Below, one piece after another: positions 43,683-54,975 of a stretch of 64,000 nucleotides of DNA. The first letter of the stretch is position 1. Each line of letters begins with the position of its first letter. The stretch is taken from NCBI RefSeq assembly GCF_043290135.1, contig NC_134701.1:3801001-3865000 (forward strand), in the 5' to 3' direction. The DNA is from Rhipicephalus microplus. Taxonomy: Eukaryota; Arthropoda; Arachnida; Ixodida; Ixodidae. The position numbers and the translations under genes were made by a program. Below the pieces are notes generated by a model, which searched no databases, was not told where the DNA came from, and was given only the letters and a program-made list of their open reading frames with translations.

Positions 43683-46600
43683 GGTATGAACCGTCGTAAA
43701 ACCGCATTAAACAATGCCACTTAGTGAGATGCAGTGTTTTTCATCATTACAAGTCGGGAACTGCGATATCTAATGTGAAAGCGCTTGCAAACGTCGTTAG
43801 GTTAGGTTAGGTTAGGTTAGGGTATGTTAGGTAAGGTTTGGTTAGGTTAGGTTAGGTTAGGTTGGGTTAGGTAAGGTTAGGTTAGGTTAAGATATGAACC
43901 GCGCTAAAACCGCATTAAACAATGTCACTTAGTGAGATGCTGTGTTTTTCACCATTACAAGTCGGGAACTGCGATATCTAATGTGAAAGCGCATGAAACC
44001 GTCGTAATCTTGTAGAAAACATTGTAAAGTAGCGAATAAAACGTTTTCTAACGATAGAAGTGCGAAGGTTCGGTTAGTTTGAGCTAGGTAGCGTCGTGTA
44101 ACCACCAAAAACGATGTCATCTAACGAGATAGTGTTGTTTTATTGCGAGTACGAAACTGCGATAGGTCAAATATTGGGAAAGCACACAAAATGGCATGAA
44201 CTAGCCAGATACTGCGTCTTGTGCCGTTACAAGTGCGAAACTGCTTTATTGTGATATTCTCGTTAAAGCGCATGCAAGTATCGTGATACCTTAAAGAACG
44301 ATGTCATTTAGCGAGATACAGCGTTCTGTACTGTAATAAGTTGGTGAGAAACTGTGAGGTCAAGCAAATATCGTAATTGTGAACGAAACAGTGTAATTGA
44401 GCGTATTTAGATAAAAGTGCGAATGTTAGGTTAGGTTGAGATATCAACCGTCGTAAAACCGCATTAAAAAATGTCACTTAGTGAGATGTAGTGTTTTTAA
44501 ACATTACAAGTCGGGAACTACGATATCTAATGTGAAAGCGCATGAAACCGTCGTAATCTTGTAGAAAACATTGTAAAATTGCGAGTAAAACGTTTTCTAA
44601 AGATAGAAGTGCGAAGGTTAGCTTGAGTTATGTTAGTTTAAGCTATGTAGCGTCGTGAGACCACCAAAAAGGACGTCATCTAACGAGATAGTGTTGTTTT
44701 ATTGCATGTACGAAACTGCAATAGGTGAAATGTTGTGAAAGTACACAAAACGGCTTGAACAAGCCAGATACTGCGTGTTGTACCGTTACAAGTGCGAAAC
44801 TGCTATATTGTGATATTCTCGTTAAAGCGCATGCAAGCATCGTGAAACCTTAAAGAACGATGTCATTTAGCGAGATACAGCGTTCTGTACTGCAATAAGT
44901 TGGTGAAAAACTGTGAGGTTATGCAAATATCGTAATTGTGAACGAAACAGTGTAATAGAGCGTTTTTCAATACAAGTACGAATGTTAGGTTAGGTTAAGA
45001 TATGAACCGTCGTAAAACCGCATTAAACAATGTCACTTAGTGAGATGCAGTTTTTTTCACCATTACAAGTCGGGAACTGCGATATCTAATGTGAAAGCGC
45101 TTGCAAACGTCGTTAGGTTAGGTTAGGTTAGGTTAGGTTAGGTTAGGTTAGGTTACGTTAGGTTAGGTTTGGTTAGGTTAGGTTAGGTTAGGTTATGTTA
45201 GGTTAGGTTGGGTTAGGTTAGGTTAGGTTAAGATATGAACCGCGCTAAAACCGCATTAAACAATGTCTTTTAGTGAGATGCAGTGTTTTTCACCATTACA
45301 AGTCGGGAACTGCGATATCTAATGTGATAGCGCATGAAACCGTCGCAATCTTGTAGAAAACATTGTAAAGTAGCGAAAAAAACGTTTTCTAACGATAGAA
45401 GTGCGAAGGTTAGGTTAGTTTGAGCTACGTAGCGTCGTGAAACCACCAAAAACGATGTCATCTAACGAGAAAGATTTGTTTTATTGCGAGTACGAAACTG
45501 CGATAGGTGAAATGTTGTGAAAGCACACAAAACGGCATGAACAAGCCAAATACTGCGTGTTCTACCGTTACAAGTGCGAAACTGCTATATTGTGATATTC
45601 TCGTTAAAGCGCATGCAAGCATCGTGAAACCTTAAAGAACAATGTCATTTAGCGAGATACAGCGTTCTGTACTGCAATAAGTTGGTGAAAAACTGTGAGG
45701 TTATGCAAATATCGTAATTTGAACAAAACAGTGTAATAGAGCGTTCTTAGATACAAGTGCGAATGTTAGGTTAGGTTAAGATATGAACCGTCGTAAAACC
45801 GTATTAAACAATGTCAATTAGTGAGATGCAGTGTTTTTCACCTTTACAAGTTGGGAACTGCGATATCTAATGTGAAAGCGCTTGCAAACGTCGTAATGTT
45901 GTAGAAAGCAATGTAAAGTAGCGAGTAAAACGTTTTCTAACGATAGAAGTGCGAAGGTTATGTTAGGTTGAGTTATGTTAGTTTAAGCTAGGTAGCGTCG
46001 TGAAACCACCAAAAACGACGTCATCTAACGAGATAGTGTTGTTTTATTGCGAGTACGAAACTGCGATAGGTAAAATGTTGGTTAGGTTAGGTTAGGTTAC
46101 GTTAGGTTAGGTTAGGTAAGGTAAGGATAATTTGGTTAGGTTAGGTAAGGTTAGGTTATGTTAGGTTAGGTTGGGTTAGGTTAGGTTAGGTTACGTTAGG
46201 TTAAGGTATGAACCGTCGTAAAACCGCAATAAACAATGTCACTTAGTGAGATGCAGTGTTTTTCACCTTTACAAGTTGGGAACTGCGATATCTAATGTGA
46301 AAGCGCTTGCAAACGTCGTAATGTTGTAGAAAGCAATGTAAAGTAGCGAGTAAAACGTTTTCTAACAATAGAAGTGCGAAGGTTATGTTAGGTTGAGTTA
46401 TGTTAGTTTAAGCTAGGTAGCGTCGTGAAACCACCAAAAACGACGTCATCTAACGAGATAGTGTTGTTTTATTGCGAGTACGAAACTGCGATAGGTAAAA
46501 TGTTGGTTAGGTTAGGTTAGGTTACGTTAGGTTAGGTAAGGTAAGGATATTTTGGTTAGGTTAGGTAAGGTTAGGTTATGTTAGGTTAGGTTGGGTTAGG

Positions 46601-47505
46601 TTAGGTTAGGTTACGTTAGGTTAAGGTATGAACCGTCGTAAAACCGCAATAAACAATGTCACTTAGTGAGATGCAGTGTTTTTCACCTTTACAAGTTGGG
46701 AACTGCGATATCTAATGTGAAAGCGCTTGAAACCGTCGTAATGTTGTAGAAAGCAATGTAAAGTAGCGAGTAAAACGTTTTCTAACGATAGAAGTGCGAA
46801 GGTTATGTTAGGTTGAGTTATGTTAGGTTAGGTTGACATATCAACCGTCGTAAAACCGCATTAAACAATGTCACTTAGATGTAGTGTTTTTCAACATTAC
46901 AAGTCGGGAACTACGTTATCTAATGTGAAAGCGCATGAAACCGTCGTAATCTTGTAGAAAACATTGTAAACTGGCGAGTAAAACGTTTTCTAACGATAGA
47001 AGTGCGAAGGTTAGGTTAGGTTAGGTTAGTTTAAGCTAGGTAGCGTCGTGAAACTACCAAAAACGACGTCATCTAACGAGATAGTGTTGTTTTATAGCGA
47101 GTATTAAACTGCGATAGGTGAAATGTTGTGAAAGCCCACAAAACGGCATGAACAAGCCAAATACTGTGTGTTCTACCGTTACAAGTGCGAAACTGCTATA
47201 TTGTGATATTCTCGTTAAAGCGCTTGCAAGCATCGTGAAACCTTAAAGAACAATGTCATTTAGCGAGATGCAGCGTTCTGTACTGCAATAAGTTGGTTAA
47301 AAACTGTGAGGTTATGCAAATATCATAATTGTGAACAAAACACTGTAATAGAGCGTTTTTAGATACAAGTGCGAATGTTAGGTTAGGTTAAGATATGAAC
47401 CGTCGTAAAACCGCATTAAACAATGTCAATTACTGAGATGCAGTGTTTTTCACCATTAAAAGTGGGGAACTGCGATATTTAATGTGAAAGCGCTTGCAAC
47501 CGTCG
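43683..47505 (+). repeat. Satellite spacer with four short TTAGG arrays
   Basis: Short arrays lie at 43796-43887, 45113-45229, 46081-46203 and 46505-46623. The last two have the C joint. About 43817-43927 repeats 40864-40976 (marker gttagggtatgttagg), so the 5' LINE piece plus the block behind it sits between direct repeats of about 110 bp. From 43817 to about 45840 the sequence is paralogous to 61408-63426. A further tandem repeat of about 420 bp gives the two C-joint arrays at 46081 and 46505. The short antisense frames at 43929-44120 and 45270-45461 are satellite by-products. No gene. Confidence 0.8.
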
Positions 47506-48108
47506 TTAGGTTAGGTTAGGTTAGGTTAGGTTAGGTTGGGTTGAGTTGTGTTAGGTTAGGTTAGGTTAGGTTGGGTTAGGTTACGTTAGGTTAGGTTAGG
47601 TTACGTTAGGTTAGGTTAGGTTAGGTTACGTTAGGTTAGGTTAGGTTAGGTTAGGTTAGGTATGGATAATTTGGTTAGGTTAGGTAAGGTTAGGTTAGGT
47701 TAGGTTAGGTTGGGTTGAGTGTTGTTGGGTTGGGTTGGGTTGGGTTAGGTTGTGTTAGGTTAGGTTACGTTACGTTAGGTTAGGTTAGGTTAGGTTAGGT
47801 TACGTTAGGTTAGGTTAGGTCAGGTAAGGTTAGGTTACGTTAGAATAGGTTAGGTTAGGTTAGGTTACGTTAGGTTAGGTTAAGTTAGGTTAGGTTAGGT
47901 TTGGTTAGCTTAGGTTAGGTTAGCTTAGGTTAGGTTAGGTTCGATTGGGTTGGGTTAGGTTGGGTTAGGTTAGGTTAGGTTAGGTTAGGTTGGGTTAGGT
48001 TAGTTTAGGTTAGGTTAGGATAGGTTAGGTTGGGTTGGGTTGGGTTAGGTTAGGTTAGGTTAGGTTAGGTAAGGTTAGGTTAGGTTAGGTTAGGTTACGT
48101 TAGGTTAA
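47506..48108 (+). repeat. Long degenerate (TTAGG)n array 15
   Basis: About 600 bp. 'gttgagttgtgttagg' near 47540, 'ggtatggataatttgg' (a variant of the taaggataatttgg marker) near 47659, and 'gttcgattggg' near 47939. One TTAGG-rich segment with TTATG is absent. Confidence 0.86.
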
Positions 48109-48222
48109 GGTATGAACCGTCGTAAAACCGCATTAAACAATGTCACTTAGTGAGATGCAGTGTTTTTCACCATTACAAGTCGGGAACTGCGATATCTAAT
48201 GTGAAAGCGCTTGCAAACGTCG
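48109..48222 (+). repeat. Single sub-repeat A between two long arrays
   Basis: A lone 114-bp A sub-repeat joins two long arrays with no B-F units. The same arrangement occurs at 52246-52360. No gene. Confidence 0.85.
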
Positions 48223-48784
48223 TTAGGTTAGGTTAGGTTAGGTTACGTTAGGTTAGGTTAGGTTACGTTAGGTTAGGTTAGGTTAGGTTACGTTAGGTTA
48301 GGTTAGGTTAGGTAAGGATAATTTGGTTAGGTTAGGTAAGGTTAGGTTAGGTTAGGTTAGGTTGGGTTGAGTGTTGTTGGGTTGGGTTGGGTTGGGTTAG
48401 GTTGTGTTAGGTTAGGTTACGTTACGTTAGGTTAGGTTAGGTTAGGTTACGTTAGGTTACGTTAGGTTATGTTAGGTTAGGTTAGGTTACGTTAGGTTAG
48501 GTTAGGTCAGGTAAGGTTAGGTTACGTTAGAATAGGTTAGGTTAGGTTAGGTTACGTTAGGTTAGGTTAAGTTAGGTTAGGTTAGGTTTGGTTAGCTTAG
48601 GTTAGGTTAGCTTAGGTTAGGTTAGGTTCGATTGGGTTGGGTTAGGTTGGGTTAGGTTAGGTTAGGTTAGGTTGGGTTAGGTTAGTTTAGTTTAGGTTAG
48701 GTTAGGTTAGGTTGGGTTGGGTTGGGTTAGGTTAGGTTAGGTTAGGTTAGGTAAGGTTAGGTTAGGTTAGGTTACGTTAGGTTA
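48223..48784 (+). repeat. Long degenerate (TTAGG)n array 16
   Basis: Near-duplicate of array 14 (43115-43682), including 'gttcgattgggttggg' and 'agtttagtttagg'. This is the likely source or sister of the block placed after the 5' LINE piece. Confidence 0.87.
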
Positions 48785-50227
48785 AGGTATGAACCGTCGT
48801 AAAACCGCATTAAACAATGCCACTTAGTGAGATGCAGTGTTTTTCACCATTACAAGTCGGGAACTGCGATATCTAATGTGAAAGCGCTTGCAAACGTCGT
48901 TAGGTTAGGTTAGGTTAGGTTAGGTTAGGTTACGTTAGGTTAGGTTTGGTTAGGTTAGGTTAGGTTAGGTTAGGTTAGGTTAGGTTAGGTTAAGATATGA
49001 ACCGCGCTAAAACCGCATTAAACAATGTTACTTAGTGAGATGCAGTGTTTTTCACCTTTACAAGTTGAGAACTGCGATATCTAATGTGAAAGCGCTTGAA
49101 ACCGTCGTAATGTTGTAGAAAGCAATGTAAAGTAGCGAGTAAAACGTTTTCTAACGATAGAAGTGCGAAGGTTATGTTAGGTTGAGTTATGTTAGTTTAA
49201 GCTAGGTAGCGTCGTGAAACCACCAAAAACGACGTCATTTAACGAGATAGTGTTGTTTTATTGCGAGTACGAAACTGCGATAGGTAAAATGTTGTGAAAG
49301 CACACAAAACGGCATGAACAAGCCAAATACTGCGTGTTGTACCGTTACAAGTGCGAAACTGCTATGTTGTGACATTCTCGATAAAGCGCATGCAAGTATC
49401 GTGAAACCTTAAAGAACGATGTCCTTTAGCGAGATACAGCGTTCTGTACTGTAATAAGTTGGTGAGAAACTGTGAGGTCAAGCAAATATCGTAATTGTGA
49501 ACGAAACAGTGTAATTGAGCGTCTTTAGATACAAGTGCGAATGTTAGGTTAGGTTGACATATCAACCGTCGTAAAACCGCATTAAACAATGTCACTTAGT
49601 GAGATGTAGTGTTTTTCAACATTACCAGTCGGGAACTACGATATCTAATGTGAAAGCGCATGAAACCGTCGTAATCCTTAGAAAACATTGTAAAGTTGCG
49701 AGTAAAATGTTTTCTTACGATAGAAGTGCGAAGGTTAGGTTAGGTTAGGTTAGTTTAAGCTAGGTAGCGTCGTGAAACTACCAAAAACGACGTCATCTAA
49801 CGAGATTGTTGTTTTATAGCGAGTATTAAACTGCGATAGGTGAAATGTTGTGAAAGCCCACAAAACGGCATGAACAAGCCAAATACTGTGTGTTCTACCG
49901 TTACAAGTGCGAAACTGCTATATTGTGATATTCTCGTTAAAGCGCATGCAAGCATCGTGAAACCTTAAAGAACAATGTCATTTAGCGAGATACAGCGTTC
50001 TGTACTGCAATAAGTTGGTGAAAAACTGTGAGGTTATGCAAATATCATAATTGTGAACAAAACAGTGTAATAGAGCGTTTTTAGATACAAGTGCGAATGT
50101 TAGGTTAGGTTAAGATATGAACCGTCGTAAAACCGCATTAAACAATGTCAATTACTGAGATGCAGTGTTTTTCACCATTAAAAGTGGGGAACTGCGATAT
50201 TTATAGTGAAAGCGCTTGCAACCGTCG
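48785..50227 (+). repeat. Satellite spacer with one short TTAGG array
   Basis: A, short array 48900-48993, then about two and a half cycles. The antisense by-product frame 49362-49595 encodes the same 77 residues as 53610-53843, 4248 bp away, which pairs these blocks. From about 49735 onward it is paralogous to 56880-58526, including the deletion 'cgagattgttgtt' (49801 and 56946). No gene. Confidence 0.83.
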
Positions 50228-50889
50228 TTAGGTTAGGTTAGGTTAGGTTAGGTTTGGTTAGTTTAGGTTAGGTTAGGTTAGGTTATATTAGGTTAGGTTG
50301 GGTTGAGTTGGGTTAGGTTAGGTTAGGTTAGGTTGGGTTAGGTTAGGCTAGGTTAGGTTAGGTTACGTTAGGTTAGGTTAGGTTACGTTAGGTTAGGTTA
50401 GGTTAGGTTACGTTAGGTTAGGTTAGGTTAGGTAAGGATAATTTGGTTAGGTTAGGTAAGGTTAGGTTAGGTTAGGTTAGGTTAGGTTAGGTTGGGTTGG
50501 GTGTTGTTGGGTTGGGTTGGGTTGGGTTAGGTTGGGTTAGGTTAGGTTAGGTTACGTTAGGTTAGGTTAGGTTAGGTTAGGTTACGTTAGGTTATGTTAG
50601 GTTAGGTTAGGTTACGTTAGGTTAGGTTAGGTCAGGTAAGATTAGGTTACGTTAGAATAGGTTAGGTTAGGTTAGGTTACGTTAGGTTAGGTTAAGTTAG
50701 GTTAGGTTAGGTTTGGTTAGCTTAGGTTAGGTTAGCTTAGGTTTGGTTAGGTTGGGTTGGGTTGGGTTAGGTTGGGTTAGGTTAGTGTAGGTTAGGTTAG
50801 GTTAGGTTAGGTTGGGTTGGGTTGGGTTAGGTTAGGTTAGGTTAGGTTAGGTAAGGTTAGGCTAGGTTAGGTTAGGTTACGTTAGGTTA
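50228..50889 (+). repeat. Long degenerate (TTAGG)n array 17
   Basis: About 660 bp. 'taagattaggttacg' near 50637, 'ttaggctagg' near 50345 and 50869, and a shortened run before 'agtgtagg' near 50784 are shared with 57373-58029. Confidence 0.88.
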
Positions 50890-51568
50890 AGGTATGAACC
50901 GTCGTAAAACCGCATTAAACAATGTCATTTAGTGAGATGCAGTGTTTTTCACCTTTACAAGTTGGGAACTGTGATATCTAATGTGAAAGCGCTTGAAACC
51001 GTCATAATGTTGTAGAAAGCAATGTAAAGTAGCGAGTAAAACGTTTTCTAACGATAGAAGTGCGAAGGTTATGTTAGGTTGAGTTATGTTAGTTTAAGCT
51101 AGGTAGCGTCGTGCAACTACCAAAAACAACGTCATCTAACGAGATAGTGTTGTTTTATTGCGAGTACGAAACTGCGATAGGTGAAATGTTGTGAAAGCAC
51201 ACAAAACGGCATGAACAAGCCAAATACTGCGTGTTGTACCGTTACAAGTGCGAAACTGCTATGTTGCGATATTTTCGTTAAAGCGCATGCAATCATCGTG
51301 AAACCTTAAAGAACGATGTCATTTAGCGAGATACAGCGTTCTGTACTGCAATAAGTTGGTGAAAAACTGTGAGGTTATGCAAATATCGTAATTGTGAACG
51401 AAACAGTGTAATAGAGCGTTTTTCAATACAAGTACAAATGTTAGGTTAGGTTAAGATACGAACCGTCGTAAAACCGTATTAAACAATGTCAATTAGTGAG
51501 ATGCAGTGTTTTTCACCATTAAAAGTGGGGAACTGCGATATCTAATGTGAAAGCGCTTGCAACCGTCG
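50890..51568 (+). repeat. Satellite spacer, one cycle plus A
   Basis: Its first 490 bp (50890-51386) show no difference by eye from 58030-58526, which ends at the 3' LINE piece. It includes 'gtcatttagtg', 'gttgcgatattttcg' and 'gcaatcatcg'. Here the satellite continues unbroken as 'atatcgtaattg'. No gene. Confidence 0.84.
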
Positions 51569-52245
51569 TTAGGTTAGGTTAGGTGAGGTTAGGTTAGGTT
51601 TGGTAAGGTTAGTTTAGGTTAGGTTAGGTTAGATTAGGTTAGGTTGGGTTGGGTTGGGTTAGGTTAGGTTAGGTTAGGTTACGTTACGTTAGGTTAGGTT
51701 AGGTTACGTTAGGTTAGGTTAGGTTAGGTTAGGTTACGTTAGGTTAGGTTAGGTTAGGTTAGGTAAGGATAATTTGGTTAGGTTAGGTAAGGTTAGGTTA
51801 GGTTAGGTTAGGTTAGGTTGGGTTGAGTGTTGTTGGGTTGGGTTGGGTTGGGTTAGGTTGTGTTAGGTTAGGTTACGTTACGTTAGGTTAGGTTAGGTTA
51901 GGTTACCTTAGGTTACGTTAGGTTATGTTAGGTTAGGTTAGGTTACGTTAGGTTAGGTTAGGTCAGGTAAGGTTAGGTTACGTTAGAATAGGTTAGGTTA
52001 GGTTAGGTTACGTTAGGTTAGGATAAGTTAGGTTAGGTTAGGTTTGGTTAGCTTAGGTTAGGTTAGCTTAGGTTAGGTTAGGTTGGGTTGGGTTGGGTTA
52101 GGTTGGGTTAGGTTAGGTTAGGTTAGGTTAGGTTGGGTTAGGTTAGTTTAGGTTAGGTTAGGTTAGGTTAGGTTGGGTTGGGTTGGGTTAGGTTAGGTTA
52201 GGTTAGGTTAGGTAAGGTTAGGTTAGGTTAGGTTACGTTAGGTTA
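51569..52245 (+). repeat. Long degenerate (TTAGG)n array 18
   Basis: About 680 bp with 'ggtgaggtt' near 51582, 'ggtaaggttagtttagg' near 51602, 'ggttacctta' near 51902 and 'ttaggataagtt' near 52017. All are one-off changes. Confidence 0.87.
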
Positions 52246-52360
52246 AGGTATGAACCGTCGTAAAACCGCATTAAACAATGTCACTTAGTGAGATGCAGTG
52301 TTTTTCACCATTACAAGTCGGGAACTGCGATATCTAATGTGAAAGCGCTTGCAAACGTCG
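52246..52360 (+). repeat. Single sub-repeat A between two long arrays
   Basis: Lone A sub-repeat, as at 48109-48222. The same long array - A - long array order seen twice supports block duplication here. No gene. Confidence 0.85.
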
Positions 52361-53033
52361 TTAGGTTAGGTTAGGTTAGGTTACGTTAGGTTAGGTTTGG
52401 TTAGGTTAGGTTAGGTTAGGTTAGGTTAGATTAGGTTAGGTTGGGTTGAGTTGTGTTAGGTTAGGTTAGGTTAGGTTAGGTTACGTTAGGTTAGGTTAGG
52501 TTACGTTAGGTTAGGTTAGGTTAGGTTACGTTAGGTTAGGTTAGGTTAGGTTAGGTTAGGTAAGGATAATTTGGTTAGGTTAGGTAAGGTTAGGTTAGGT
52601 TAGGTTAGGTTGGGTTGAGTGTTGTTGGGTTGGGTTGGGTTGGGTTAGGTTGTGTTAGGTTAGGTTACGTTACGTTAGGTTAGGTTAGGTTAGGTTACGT
52701 TAGGTTACGTTAGGTTATGTTAGGTTAGGTTAGGTTACGTTAGGTTAGGTTAGGTCAGGTAAGGTTAGGTTACGTTAGAATAGGTTAGGTTAGGTTAGGT
52801 TACGTTAGGTTAGGTTAAGTTAGGTTAGGTTAGGTTTGGTTAGCTTAGGTTAGGTTAGCTTAGGTTAGGTTAGGTTCGATTGGGTTGTGTTAGGTTGGGT
52901 TAGGTTAGGTTAGGTTAGGTTGGGTTAGGTTAGTTTAGTTTAGGTTCGGTTAGGTTAGGTTGGGTTGGGTTGGGTTAGGTTAGGTTAGGTTAGGTTAGGT
53001 AAGGTTAGGTTAGGTTAGGTTACGTTAGGTTAA
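52361..53033 (+). repeat. Long degenerate (TTAGG)n array 19
   Basis: About 670 bp. The 5' 70 bp look like a short array (with TTACG and TTTGG units) fused to a long body starting at TTAGA near 52428. 'gttcgattgggttgtg' near 52874 ties it to arrays 14 and 16. Confidence 0.87.
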
Positions 53034-54477
53034 GGTATGAACCGTCGTAAAACCGCATTAAACAATGTCACTTAGTGAGATGCAGTGTTTTTCACCATTA
53101 CAAGTCGGGAACTGCGATATCTAATGTGAAAGCGCTTGCAAACGTCGTTAGGTTAGGTTAGGTTAGGTTAGGTTAGGTTACGTTAGGTTAGGTTTGGTTA
53201 GGTTAGGTTAGGTTAGGTTAGGTTAGGTTAGGTTAGGTTAAGATATGAACCGCGCTAAAACCGCATTAAACAATGTTACTTAGTGAGATGCAGTGTTTTT
53301 CACCTTTACAAGTTGAGAACTGCGATATCTAATGTGAAAGCGCTTGAAACCGTCGTAATGTTGTAGAAAGCAATGTAAAGTAGCGAGTAAAACGTTTTCT
53401 AACGATAGAAGTGCGAAGGTTATGTTAGGTTGAGTTATGTTAGTTTAAGCTAGGTAGCGTCGTGAAACCACCAAAAACGACGTCATTTAACGAGATAGTG
53501 TTGTTTTATTGCGAGTACGAAACTGCGATAGGTAAAATGTTGTGAAAGCACACAAAACGGCATGAACAAGCCAAATACTGCGTGTTGTACCGTTACAAGT
53601 GCGAAACTGCTATGTTGTGACATTCTCGATAAAGCGCATGCAAGTATCGTGAAACCTTAAAGAACGATGTCCTTTAGCGAGATACAGCGTTCTGTACTGT
53701 AATAAGTTGGTGAGAAATTGTGAGGTCAAGCAAATATCGTAATTGTGAACGAAACAGTGTAATTGAGCGTCTTTAGATACAAGTGCGAATGTTAGGTTAG
53801 GTTGACATATCAACCGTCGTAAAACCGCATTAAACAATGTCACTTAGTGAGATGTAGTGTTTTTCAACATTACCAGTCGGGAACTACGATATCTAATGTG
53901 AAAGCGCATGAAACCGTCGTAATCCTTAGAAAACATTGTAAAGTTGCGAGTAAAACGTTTTCTTACGATAGAAGTGCGAAGGTTAGGTTAGGTTAGGTTA
54001 GTTTAAGCTAGGTAGCGTCGTGAAACTACCAAAAACGACGTCATCTAACGAGATAGTGTTGTTTTATTGCGAGTATTAAACTGCGATAGGTGAAATGTTG
54101 TGAAAGCACACAAAACGGCATGAACAAGCCAAATACTGCGTGTTCTACCGTTACAAGTGCGAAACTGCTATATTGTGATATTCTCGTTAAAGCGCATGCA
54201 AGCATCGTGAAACCTTAAAGAACAATGTCATTTAGCGAGATACAGCGTTCTGTACTGCAATAAGTTGGTGAAAAACTGTGAGGTTATGCAAATATCGTAA
54301 TTGTGAACAAAACAGTGTAATAGAGCGTTCTTAGATACAAGTGCGAATGTTAGGTTAGGTTAAGATATGAACCGTCGTAAAACCGTATTAAACAATGTCA
54401 ATTAGTGAGATGCAGTGTTTTTCACCATTAAAAGTGGGGAACTGCGATATCTAATGTGAAAGCGCTTGCAACCGTCG
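53034..54477 (+). repeat. Satellite spacer with one short TTAGG array
   Basis: A, short array 53148-53240, cgcgctaaaa A, then two cycles. Paralogous to 48785-49735 at its left and to about 30.8-31.29 kb at its right ('gttcttagata', 'ccgtattaaac'). No gene. Confidence 0.83.
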
Positions 54478-54975
54478 TTAGGTTAGGTTAGGTTAGGTTA
54501 GGTTTGGTTAGGTTAGTTTAGGTTAGGTTAGGTTAGATTAGGTTAGGTTGGGTTGAGTTGGGTTAAGTTAGGTTAGGTTAGGTTAGGTTAGGTTACGTTA
54601 GGTTAGGTTACGTTAGGTTAGGTTAGGTTACGTTAGGTTAGGTTAGGTTAGGTAAGGATAATTTGGTTAGGTTAGGTAAGGTTAGGTTAGGTTAGGTTAG
54701 GTTGGGTTGGGTGTTGTTGGGTTGGGTTGGGTTGGGTTAGGTTGTGTTAGGTTAGGTTACGTTACGTTAGGTTAGGTTAGGTTAGGTTACGTTAGGTTAC
54801 GTTAGGTTATGTTAGGTTAGGTTAGGTTACGTTAGGTTAGGTTAGGTCAGGTAAGGTTAGGTTACGTTAGAATAGGTTAGGTTAGGTTAGGTTGGGTTGG
54901 GTTGGGTTGGGTTGGGTTAGGTTAGGTTAGGTTAGGTTAGGTAAGGTTAGGTTAGGTTAGGTTACGTTAGGTTAA
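54478..54975 (+). repeat. Long (TTAGG)n array 20, internally deleted
   Basis: Only about 500 bp. After 'ttagaatagg' it jumps straight to five consecutive TTGGG units (54892-54916), skipping the TTAGC-bearing part present in other long arrays. The exit is also shortened: 'ggttaaggtcgtaaaacc' lacks 'atgaaccg'. Confidence 0.87.
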
